A stretch of 64,000 nt of DNA. Origin: Leptospira sp. WS92.C1 (lineage in GTDB: Bacteria; Spirochaetota; Leptospiria; Leptospirales; Leptospiraceae). The notes under the pieces were generated by a model. It was not told the origin of the DNA. It did no database searches and saw nothing but the letters and a program-made list of their open reading frames with translations. Below, piece by piece: positions 56,073-64,000 of the stretch; positions within the stretch are counted from its first letter, which is position 1; the number at the start of each line of letters is the position of its first letter. The position numbers were made by a program, and so were the translations under genes. Where the stretch lies: assembly GCF_040833975.1 (NCBI RefSeq), contig NZ_CP162130.1, forward strand, positions 1,450,001 to 1,514,000, written 5' to 3'.

Positions 56073-56138
56073 CCGAATTCCGGATTCTTTCTAAAACTCC
56101 GGGGTTTATGTCATAAAATCCGAATTTGGAGTAACGAA

Positions 56139-57209
56139 TCAGATCGTGTAATCTTCCACATAAACCTTCACCTTTCTAAATCGGATATGAACCGTTTCTC
56201 CTGGTAACAGATTTAATGTCTGAAATTCGGTAGAATTGAGTTGGGATTCTAAAATCGCACCCGTATCCAAACGTTTGAGATCGATTTTTACCGTTCTTCC
56301 TGTGGAATGAATATACTGAATTTCCGCAGGGATCGTTTGTGCGTCGATCGCCTGTCTTAGAATTTCCACGTCATAGGGACGAACGTAACCTACGGCGGAA
56401 GCGTTTTCGATTTCGGAATGTTCCGGCGCATCTACTTTGATTTCACCGAGTTGCGTTTGCCCGGATTTTACTCGACCGTGAAACAAGTTCACATCCCCCA
56501 GAAAGTGAAAGACAAAGGAATTTTTCGGATGATTGTAAACTTCGTCCGGGGTTCCGATCTGTTCTATTTTTCCGGATCTGAGAATGACTACTTGATCCGA
56601 AACCTCGAGAGCTTCTTCTTGATCGTGAGTTACAAATACACTCGTTATATGTATTTCATCGTGCAGACGACGAAGCCAGTTTCTCAATTCTTTTCTGACC
56701 TTTGCGTCCAAGGCTCCAAATGGTTCGTCTAACAGTAAAAAACGAGGCTCGATGGCAAGAGCTCTGGCTAACGCGATCCTCTGCCTTTGTCCTCCTGAAA
56801 GTTCCGCTGGATAACGATTGTGAAAATTCTCCAGTTGAACGAGTTTGAGAAGGCTCATCACCTTTTCTCGAATCGCTTCTTTGTTTGGTCTTTCGGATCT
56901 TTTTCTGACCTCGAGTCCGAACGCGATATTTTCAAAAATGGTCATATGTCTGAAAAGGGCGTAGTGTTGAAAAACGAAACCGACTCCTCTGTCTTTCGCG
57001 TTTTTTGTACCCACTTCCTTTCCTTCAAAGATCACCTGACCTGTGTCGGAGTCTTCCAGTCCTGCGATGATTCGCAACAACGTGGTTTTACCGGAACCGG
57101 AAGGACCGAGTAACGCAACCAGATTTCCGGACGGAACTTCCAAAGATAGATTGTCGATTGCGGTAAAATTTCCGAATCGTTTGGATATGTTTTTTACTTC
57201 GATTCCCAT
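56139..57209 (-). CDS. cysA: Sulfate ABC transporter ATP-binding protein
   Basis: The ATPase of the sulfate/thiosulfate importer. The 356 residues show Walker [15 protein letters not shown] (about residue 33), the signature [15 protein letters not shown], Walker [21 protein letters not shown], switch [11 protein letters not shown], and a C-terminal TOBE-like domain (about 240-350) with [10 protein letters not shown]. The N-terminal sequence [15 protein letters not shown] is typical of CysA. It is last in the sulfate operon, 2 nt after cysW. Confidence 0.94.
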   Translation of the reverse strand: MGIEVKNISKRFGNFTAIDNLSLEVPSGNLVALLGPSGSGKTTLLRIIAGLEDSDTGQVIFEGKEVGTKNAKDRGVGFVFQHYALFRHMTIFENIAFGLEVRKRSERPNKEAIREKVMSLLKLVQLENFHNRYPAELSGGQRQRIALARALAIEPRFLLLDEPFGALDAKVRKELRNWLRRLHDEIHITSVFVTHDQEEALEVSDQVVILRSGKIEQIGTPDEVYNHPKNSFVFHFLGDVNLFHGRVKSGQTQLGEIKVDAPEHSEIENASAVGYVRPYDVEILRQAIDAQTIPAEIQYIHSTGRTVKIDLKRLDTGAILESQLNSTEFQTLNLLPGETVHIRFRKVKVYVEDYTI

Positions 57210-57211
57210 GA

Positions 57212-58051
57212 CTATACCTCTTGTTGGAGCAATTCTTCTTTTTTGGTTGTTTTGATCTTTCTTTCCAAGATCTGTTTTGCGACCAACGTGATTAAGGATA
57301 AAAATACGAGGAGAGACGCCGCTGAAAACGCCGCAACCGAGTTGTATTCGTTGTAAAGGACTTCGATCTGTAAGGGCAGGGTATTTGTCTGTCCTCGGAT
57401 ATGTCCGGAAAGAACGGAGACGGCTCCGAATTCTCCCATCGCTCTTGCGTTACAGAGGATGATTCCGTATAACAGTCCGTATTTGATTCCGGGCGCTACG
57501 ATTTTAAAAAACACTTTTAAAGGAGAAGCCCCCAAAAGCAAACCGGCTTCCTCTTCTTCGATTCCTTGGGATTCTAAAAGCGGAATCAATTCTCTCGCTA
57601 CAAAAGGAAGAGTGATAAAGATCGTAGCGATAACAAGACCCGGTGTGTTGAAGACTATCTTGATGTCGTTCTCTGCAAGCCAAGGTCCGAACCATCCTTG
57701 TCTTCCAAAAAGAAGAATAAAGATCAAACCGGAGATCACCGGAGAAACGGAAAACGGAGAATCGATGATTGTTAAGAGCCAACTTTTTCCGGGAAATTCA
57801 AATCTGGTCACTGAAAATGCGGATAGGATTCCAAACAACGTGTTGAGTGGAACCGCAATCGCCACCACGATGAGGGTGAGCTTGAATGCGGAGATTGTAT
57901 CGGGTTCTTGGATTCCTTCCCAATATGCGGCGAGTCCTTTTGAAAAAGCTTCATGAAAGACCGTATAGATCGGAAGGAGAAGGATCAATCCGGTAAAAAA
58001 GAAAACCAATCCGATGAGAATAACACGTGCGAGCAATGATTCCTGTCTCAT
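57212..58051 (-). CDS. cysW: Sulfate ABC transporter permease CysW
   Basis: One of two membrane permeases of the sulfate importer. The 279 residues have six helices and the EAA loop [37 protein letters not shown], with [28 protein letters not shown] typical of CysW. Its start overlaps the end of cysT by 4 nt. Confidence 0.94.
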   Translation of the reverse strand: MRQESLLARVILIGLVFFFTGLILLLPIYTVFHEAFSKGLAAYWEGIQEPDTISAFKLTLIVVAIAVPLNTLFGILSAFSVTRFEFPGKSWLLTIIDSPFSVSPVISGLIFILLFGRQGWFGPWLAENDIKIVFNTPGLVIATIFITLPFVARELIPLLESQGIEEEEAGLLLGASPLKVFFKIVAPGIKYGLLYGIILCNARAMGEFGAVSVLSGHIRGQTNTLPLQIEVLYNEYNSVAAFSAASLLVFLSLITLVAKQILERKIKTTKKEELLQQEV

Positions 58052-58884
58052 CCTTTTCTCCTTGCGGAAGCCGTCTGAAGAATATTAATTCCCAATAATA
58101 TAGTAAACGAAATGACGAGCATGATCAATGCGATTCCAGTCGCTTCTTCGTATTGATATTGTTCCAGTTTGGTGACGATTAGGAGCGGGAGAATTTCCGT
58201 CTTTCCGGGAAGGTTACCGGAGATAAAAACGACGGATCCGTATTCTCCGATTCCTCTTGCAAATGCCATTGCGGCCCCTGTGATCATGGGGGGAATTAGC
58301 TCCGGAAAGATCACCCTGCGAAAGATTTGCCAGCGATTGGCTCCTAAACAATATGCGGATTCCTCCAGCTCTTTCGGAAATTCCTCCAAAACCGGCTGTA
58401 CGGTTCTTACCACGAAAGGGAATCCGATGAATACAAGTGCGATGACGATTCCGATCGGAGTGTATGCGATTTTGATTCCGTAAGGTTCCAAAAGGCTTCC
58501 GATCATTCCGTTTTTCGAATAGATGGTAGTGAGTGCGATTCCCGCGACCGCAGTCGGCAAGGTAAACGGAAGATCCACAAGAGAATCCAAGAGTGCCTTG
58601 CCCGGAAATTCGTAACGAACCAATACCCATGCAAACAGGAATCCCACAAACAAATTGATGATCGCCGCTATCGCTCCGGCTCCGAAACTTAGATAAAGGG
58701 CTCCCAAGATCCTTTCGTTTGTGAGAAGTTTCCAAAAACCTTCCCAACCGATTCCGGAACTTTTTAGGAAAAGAGCGCCTAACGGAATGATTACGATCAA
58801 ACTCAGATAGGTGACTGTGATTCCTAAACTAAGGCCGAAGGCTGTCTTACCGTAGGGTTTGGTTTTTACATTCAAATTGAACAC
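58048..58884 (-). CDS. cysT: Sulfate ABC transporter permease CysT (CysU)
   Basis: The second permease. The 278 residues have six helices, with [31 protein letters not shown] and the EAA loop [37 protein letters not shown], then [28 protein letters not shown]. These match CysT rather than CysW. It lies 23 nt after the end of the broken sbp paralogue and overlaps cysW by 4 nt. Confidence 0.94.
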   Translation of the reverse strand: MFNLNVKTKPYGKTAFGLSLGITVTYLSLIVIIPLGALFLKSSGIGWEGFWKLLTNERILGALYLSFGAGAIAAIINLFVGFLFAWVLVRYEFPGKALLDSLVDLPFTLPTAVAGIALTTIYSKNGMIGSLLEPYGIKIAYTPIGIVIALVFIGFPFVVRTVQPVLEEFPKELEESAYCLGANRWQIFRRVIFPELIPPMITGAAMAFARGIGEYGSVVFISGNLPGKTEILPLLIVTKLEQYQYEEATGIALIMLVISFTILLGINILQTASARRKG

Positions 58885-58907
58885 GATGATCTCTTTTGAT
58901 TTCGATT

Positions 58908-59480
58908 TTATTTGGTTGTGATCTGATCGAAGATCGTCCCGTCCGCAAAATGTTTTTCCGCGTTTTTTGTGACAACCGCGACCGAAGGTTCGGCTAAAAT
59001 ACTGATCGAGCGGAATACGATTTCGACTCCGTCGTTTGGATCCTTTGCAGTTTCGCGTAACGCGAGACGAGCCTCGTTTTCCCAGGAGATCAGAACGATC
59101 CCTCTCTGAACAAAAGTGGTTAAGGAACCCCTGGCTCTCGAATCCAATACGAGTACGTTTTTATAAGAACCCTGTCTCAAAGGCAACTCAAGCACCTCAC
59201 TCCCTGGAGCAACTCAACGCAATGCTCTCTATGGATCGCATTGAGGGTTGTTCGGTGGGGACAACTTCTTGCAACCTGATCTTTCTTACAAAATAAATTG
59301 AATTTTTGGGACACGTTGTAAAGATCCTTTACGAACTCTTTTACTTTTTCCTCAGTGTCGTCTTTTCCCTTTGCAAATTCCCAGGCTGCGAGATCATTCC
59401 ATCTCGCACCACCCCGCGTTTTTGCGTTGGGTAAGATCAGTGCGATGGGAGTCGGATTTGCAAGTCTGGATTTCATTCCG
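58908..59480 (-). pseudogene. Decayed second sulfate-binding protein gene, interrupted by a MITE-like element
   Basis: Two pieces match the intact sbp at 59903-60907. Upstream, about 59320-59470 encodes [20 protein letters not shown]...LAAWEFAK and EFVKDLY, matching [24 protein letters not shown]. Downstream, about 58908-59160 encodes [16 protein letters not shown]...LISWENE and [20 protein letters not shown]. The two are separated by an inserted element (59173-59313). The N-terminal half is missing. An internal deletion of roughly 65 codons joins KNAEKH to FADG near the end. The gene cannot make a working protein. Confidence 0.88.
59173..59313. mobile_element. MITE-like element inserted in the sbp paralogue
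   Basis: The ends TGTCTCAAAG (59173-59182) and TTTTGGGACA (59304-59313) are imperfect inverted repeats (8 of 10). ACGTT occurs on both sides (near 59155 and at 59313-59317), a possible 5-bp target duplication if a few bases outside the inverted ends belong to the element. Inside, CAATGC and GCATTG form a hairpin. It contains AACTCAA, CTCTCTATGGATCGC and TCGGTGGG segments that match 11730-12216. There is no reading frame of note, so a transposase would have to act in trans. Confidence 0.65.
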
Positions 59481-59902
59481 GTCATTCCTTAGATAAAATC
59501 CTACAACAAAGTGGATAAAAATCTAATTTATTAGATAATCTGATCCAATATTTTGATATCTTGTGTAAAAGTAAAGAATTTTGTACTATTAAACGGATCT
59601 GCGTTGTCGGATCCTCATTCGATTTGTGGGAGTTCCTATAGCCATAAAACATCCTTGCCAAAGGAGTCATTTTCTGTTTTCGGAAAATTCCGCGATTTTT
59701 CCCACGGCCCACCACTTCACCCAAGGCGTTCCACGGATCGCTTCCCATGAATGGACGGAGCCCTTGTAACTTTTACGGAAGGTTGTGTGGGGTTATGGTT
59801 TTCCGATACAACCAGAAGATCTTCCTACTCAGACCAAAAACCATTCCCCATTTTGATTTTCATCTTTTGCCCTGAGTAGAATCGTTCTATTGAATTGTCG
59901 GT
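59481..59902. other. Intergenic between the dead sbp paralogue and sbp
   Basis: No gene seen. It contains GTGGGAGTTCCTATAG near 59626, related to the GGAACTC repeats elsewhere. The N-terminal half of the broken sbp copy is not recognisable here. Confidence 0.4.
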
Positions 59903-60907
<1,005 letters not shown>

Positions 60908-60935
60908 TTTGTTTTCCTAACTTCTAATTTTTTGA

Positions 60936-62756
60936 TTACATTGCAAATTGAACGAATAAGAAAAAGCTATAAGACTTTCCATCCAAGGTATAACGATCGT
61001 TTGCGTTTGTAGCCCAAGGATTGACTCTTGCATTCCGAACCGCGTCGCCCGCGAGCAGATACGAAGCTCCGGTCCAGATCGAAACGTAATCTTTGAGATA
61101 AAATTGGTAGATAAAGTCGAATTCGTAAAACAATCGTTTACCACCTCTTTCTCCTCTTTTGTATCCTCCAAATGCCGCTCCGGTTACGTTTTCCGTGGTC
61201 CAGCCTGTGTTTGCGGTTCCGCCGGAAGAATACCAGGCATCGTTTTCGGAGGCCTTTTGCACGTCATAGGCAACGAAGATAAATCTTCCGTATTTTTCGG
61301 TGTTATACATCAAGTGGATCGATTTTGTTTTTGTGTTTGACCAGAAGGTCGCGTTTACGATTCCGTTTCCCGAGTCGAAGTAAGGGAAACCGCCGGATCT
61401 TGTAGCAAAGGAAGCGTCATAGGTCGCTACTTTGTTGTCCGTTCTGTTCGGATCTCCGGAAGCAAAGGAATACTGAATTCCCACTCTGAATCTGTCAAAG
61501 AATGTGTAACCGGTTTGTGCGATAAAAAAGCGGGAATCGTATTCCACATTTTCTGTATAGACTCTTTTGCCGTTTACGGTTTGTTTGAAAGGATCCCAAC
61601 CAGCATTGACTCTTTGACCGTTGCGTCCCGATTGCCAGGAGGCTTCCAGGGTCCAGTCCCAGGATTTTGTTTTTGGCAAACGGTTGTTATCCGTACGGTT
61701 GGAAAGACGAAAGCCGACGGTATTTAGGTCGTCTCTTTGTCTGGTTCTGTCTTCGCTGGTTAGAGGTTTTGGTCCTTGCTCCCATTTACGATCGATATTG
61801 AAGTAATAAAGATCGATTAAGAAATCTTCGAATTTAAGAGTATTATACAATCCTGATAGATAGGTGTCGTTTACGCTGCCTCGTTTGGCTCCGTTGGCGG
61901 TGTTGTTTCCGCTACCTGCGTTGCTGTCCTCTGCGATGATCGAAGTAAACGCCTCTGAGTTAAAACGTTTGGAATTGTATTTTAAACGCGCTCCGTCGAA
62001 AGAGTTACCGGTTTGACCGTCGTTTCGTCCACCGATGTATCGATTGTCTCCGAATCCGAAAATTTGTCTTCCGAGATAAATCTCGAATCCTTCCGCAAAG
62101 TTTTTCAATTGAATAAAACCTTCTCGAAGATCCGTATTATTTTTAATACTGACAGAATTGGTTGGAGTAGGTGCAGCTTGGAGTTCGATTCCCGCAGAGT
62201 TACTCAGTCCGAGATAGCCGAGTTGTCCGTCTTTTCTGGACTGTTCTCCTCCGAATACTCGAACATCCTGAATCGTTACTTTTGCGGCAATATACTGGTT
62301 TGGATCGATGATAAAGGAAACTTGAGAGTTCTGAGTCGCAAAATTTCTATCATCTTGAGTTCGCTTATCAAAATCTCCGTTGTGACTGTAGTCAAAACGA
62401 GGGCGAACTTGAAAGCCGACACGAAGGATGTCCCCAAACCAAAGTCTCTCCACTTTTCTCACGGCGTCCTGGTGTTCGGGCGAAAGGAGCATCGATTTCA
62501 TAAATTCCCCGGGGAGTTTTCCTTTGTAAGGACTTTTATAAGGTTCTTCTTTTGCAAGTTCCTGTTGAATTTCGGGAATTCCTTTTCCATCGTTCGGTTG
62601 TTCCTGATATTTTACATCGGAGGGCGGATCGAGATTGAGTATAGGAGTCGTTTCTGTCTTTGCTTTTTCAGTTTTGGAATCTTGAGAAAAAAGGCTAAAT
62701 TGAATTGCAAAGAGCAAAAAGGTTACGGCAGTTATTTGAGTCATTGAGTATTTCAA
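60936..62756 (-). CDS. Outer-membrane porin of the alginate-export type, first gene of the sulfate operon
   Basis: The 606 residues start with a signal peptide ([20 protein letters not shown]). A charged, Pro-rich linker of about 85 residues follows. The rest is a beta-barrel-like domain with repeated Tyr/Arg/Asp-rich amphipathic strands ([68 protein letters not shown]). It ends in FLFVQFAM, the aromatic C-terminus of barrel proteins. The pattern matches the Alginate_exp family, a group of outer-membrane channels not restricted to alginate. Its position 28 nt before sbp suggests passage of sulfate or a sulfur compound across the outer membrane, which is inference. Confidence 0.82.
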   Translation of the reverse strand: MKYSMTQITAVTFLLFAIQFSLFSQDSKTEKAKTETTPILNLDPPSDVKYQEQPNDGKGIPEIQQELAKEEPYKSPYKGKLPGEFMKSMLLSPEHQDAVRKVERLWFGDILRVGFQVRPRFDYSHNGDFDKRTQDDRNFATQNSQVSFIIDPNQYIAAKVTIQDVRVFGGEQSRKDGQLGYLGLSNSAGIELQAAPTPTNSVSIKNNTDLREGFIQLKNFAEGFEIYLGRQIFGFGDNRYIGGRNDGQTGNSFDGARLKYNSKRFNSEAFTSIIAEDSNAGSGNNTANGAKRGSVNDTYLSGLYNTLKFEDFLIDLYYFNIDRKWEQGPKPLTSEDRTRQRDDLNTVGFRLSNRTDNNRLPKTKSWDWTLEASWQSGRNGQRVNAGWDPFKQTVNGKRVYTENVEYDSRFFIAQTGYTFFDRFRVGIQYSFASGDPNRTDNKVATYDASFATRSGGFPYFDSGNGIVNATFWSNTKTKSIHLMYNTEKYGRFIFVAYDVQKASENDAWYSSGGTANTGWTTENVTGAAFGGYKRGERGGKRLFYEFDFIYQFYLKDYVSIWTGASYLLAGDAVRNARVNPWATNANDRYTLDGKSYSFFLFVQFAM

Positions 62757-63190
62757 TTCAATTCCCCTTGGAGAAATTTTTAACCCAGGGAGTGCCGATA
62801 GTTCTATATAGTCAACGAATATTTCGTTATATTGGATATTAATCCAGGATTTAAGAAAAAAAATCTCTTTTTTTGGTTATTTTTTTCAACAGTGGGAACC
62901 GAAGCAGAATTTTTTAACCGAAGCGGGACGATTTTTGAAGAGATTCCGTTGGAAAACGGAGCTCATTTTATCGTTTTTGAGTTTTCGGGAATTCTAAAAA
63001 AGCGGAGTCGGTCCGGATTTTGGTGATAAAAAATCGTAGATCGAAATTTCTTCCCGCAACTGGAAGCCGGCTCGGTTTGAAAAATCGCTCGTGTTTTGTC
63101 TTTTTCCAATTCCACAAAGAGAAAAGATTGAATCCTCGGAAAATCTCGGAATGATCCTGCCCCTATGTTTGGATAAAATCTTCAGTCTCT
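62757..63190. other. Upstream region of the porin/sulfate operon and gap before the receptor relic
   Basis: The porin start at 62756 has AAGGGGAATTG about 11 nt upstream on the minus strand. On that strand TTGACTATATAG (about 62804-62815) could be part of a promoter, but no confident -35/-10 pair could be set. The rest shows no gene. Confidence 0.35.
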
Positions 63191-63807
63191 TTCTTTTAAA
63201 AAAGAGATCTTGGAATCCCTCTGTCTGAAGGAACGGATTTTCTCTTTTTTGCCTCTTGTCTTGCTTTTGTTTTCTTTGATTTTTTGTAACCCGTCTTCAA
63301 AGCCGATTGCGAAATCCGCTTTTTTACGAATTTCAACCCTCCGGTTCGAATCTTGAAATCGTATTACAAGTTGCGAATGAAGATTTGAGGTTAGGAGATT
63401 TTTGGTCCCCAATTTGTTTGGGGGAGGTCGGATCGATTCGATCGGAATGGGAGAGTTCGCTTTGTCTGGATTCGCTTTTGTTCGAAGGAATGATCGTAAT
63501 GGCTTTTCTGCATCTCGTTATTCTTTTTTATGAGAAAGAAACTCAGTCCTTATACTTCGGGCTTTTTTGTTTTTTGATGGGTTTTTGCAGCCTTTTTCCC
63601 GAAGACGAGTCCGAAAACTTTTCACTTCCGGATTGGATCCAAGAAAAAAGAGAACAAACCTTGGAAAGCATTTGCGAGGGTTTGTTGTATGCCGCCAATG
63701 CAGTAGATTTACCGGATTTCAAAAAAGATGATATTACCTTATTGGGAATCGAAAGATCGAATTTAGATCGAATCTGGTTTTTGGATTTACAACTTTTCTC
63801 CGAATAA
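63190..63807 (+). pseudogene. Relic of a 7TMR-DISM signalling receptor
   Basis: The first frame (about 63208-63357) encodes a lipoprotein-like signal sequence (IFSFLPLVLLLFSLIFC, Cys). A second frame, open from 63307 to 63807, carries the end of a DISM extracellular domain (SNLEIVLQVANEDLRLGDFWSPICLGE) and the beginning of the seven-helix part (LDSLLFEGMIVMAFLHLVILFYEKE, SLYFGLFCFLMGFCSLFPED). Normally these parts are separated by about 100 residues and followed by more helices and a cyclase, phosphatase or kinase domain. Here the protein ends with an unassigned tail after 166 codons, so most of the receptor is gone. Confidence 0.65.
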
Positions 63808-63968
63808 AATCCTTACGGTATGAATCACATACGCTGAAAGATTTGGGAAATTCGCAACGGGTATCCGTAAAAAGATTTTCAAAAAAACAGCAAATGAGTC
63901 GAAATCAAATCGATCTTCTGAGATTCTTGTTTAGTTCCAATATTCTGAAATGTCCCAAGGAGTCTGAT
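63808..63968. promoter_or_regulatory. Upstream region of the last gene, with ribosome binding site
   Basis: AAGGAG (63957-63962) lies 6 nt before the ATG at 63969. No clear promoter elements were identified. Confidence 0.5.
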
Positions 63969-64000
63969 ATGGCTTACAAATTGGACGGAGCGAAATTCCC
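63969..64000 (+). CDS. Start of an unidentified gene, cut by the window end
   Basis: ATG at 63969 with a strong Shine-Dalgarno sequence opens MAYKLDGAKF and continues past the window. Ten codons are too few to identify it. Confidence 0.6.
   Translation, partial: MAYKLDGAKF

Overview
The window looks like chromosome I of a pathogenic Leptospira. The basis is the family content: a DUF1564 protein, an ankyrin-repeat exported protein, leucine-rich-repeat and SBBP-type lipoproteins with spirochaete-style lipoboxes, and an IS66 remnant of the type common in Leptospira. Other pointers are the frequent TTG/GTG starts, AT-rich intergenic DNA full of short repeats around a GGAACTC core, and several decaying genes. 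The species is not fixed by what can be seen. The amount of gene decay would fit the L. santarosai/weilii/borgpetersenii side of the genus, but this is inference.

Layout. 1-8.4 kb is an accessory, decaying region. It has two copies of an ankyrin gene (one frameshifted), an IS66 tnpB relic, an acyltransferase plus polytopic membrane protein pair, and a small membrane-anchored protein. 8.4-12.2 kb holds a large SBBP/fibronectin lipoprotein gene with a degenerate metallopeptidase-like C-terminus. It is broken by two lesions, one of them a perfect inverted duplication. A tandem array of a 71-bp unit inside a MITE-like element follows. 12.7-25.1 kb is housekeeping: nnr and a lipoprotein on the minus strand, then the conserved translation/RNA operon rimP-nusA-infB-rbfA-truB-rpsO-pnp-M16 protease. 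25.3-32.6 kb is mixed: rhomboid protease, a secreted protein of unknown function, dut, an SDR and a flavin monooxygenase pair, MepB and a WG-repeat lipoprotein. 32.8-33.5 kb is a 14-unit array of a 55-bp repeat directly upstream of ftsK.

33.6-49.8 kb is a long cell-envelope and metabolism block: ftsK, DUF1564, lolA-like, rodZ-like, rimO, pgsA, trpD, yajC, an unrecognised membrane protein, secD, secF, ribD, ribE, ribBA. From rimO onward the genes are tightly spaced or overlapping. 50.4-53.5 kb carries a frameshifted LRR lipoprotein, a DUF4349 lipoprotein and pdxH on the minus strand. 53.8-55.9 kb is modBAC for molybdate uptake. 56.1-62.8 kb is a convergent sulfate-uptake operon: outer-membrane porin, sbp, a dead sbp paralogue, cysT, cysW, cysA. 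The window ends with a relic of a 7TMR-DISM receptor and the first codons of another gene.

The most unusual material is repeat biology. (1) A short MITE-like element with inverted ends TGTCyCAAA sits inside the dead sbp paralogue, and apparently the same element elsewhere contains an internally amplified 71-bp module. (2) A 55-bp array lies in front of ftsK. (3) A 48-bp palindrome, made by inverted copying of local sequence, frameshifts the large lipoprotein. (4) Two ankyrin paralogues are nearly identical except for one diverged internal cassette. No tRNA, rRNA, CRISPR array or prophage was recognised.
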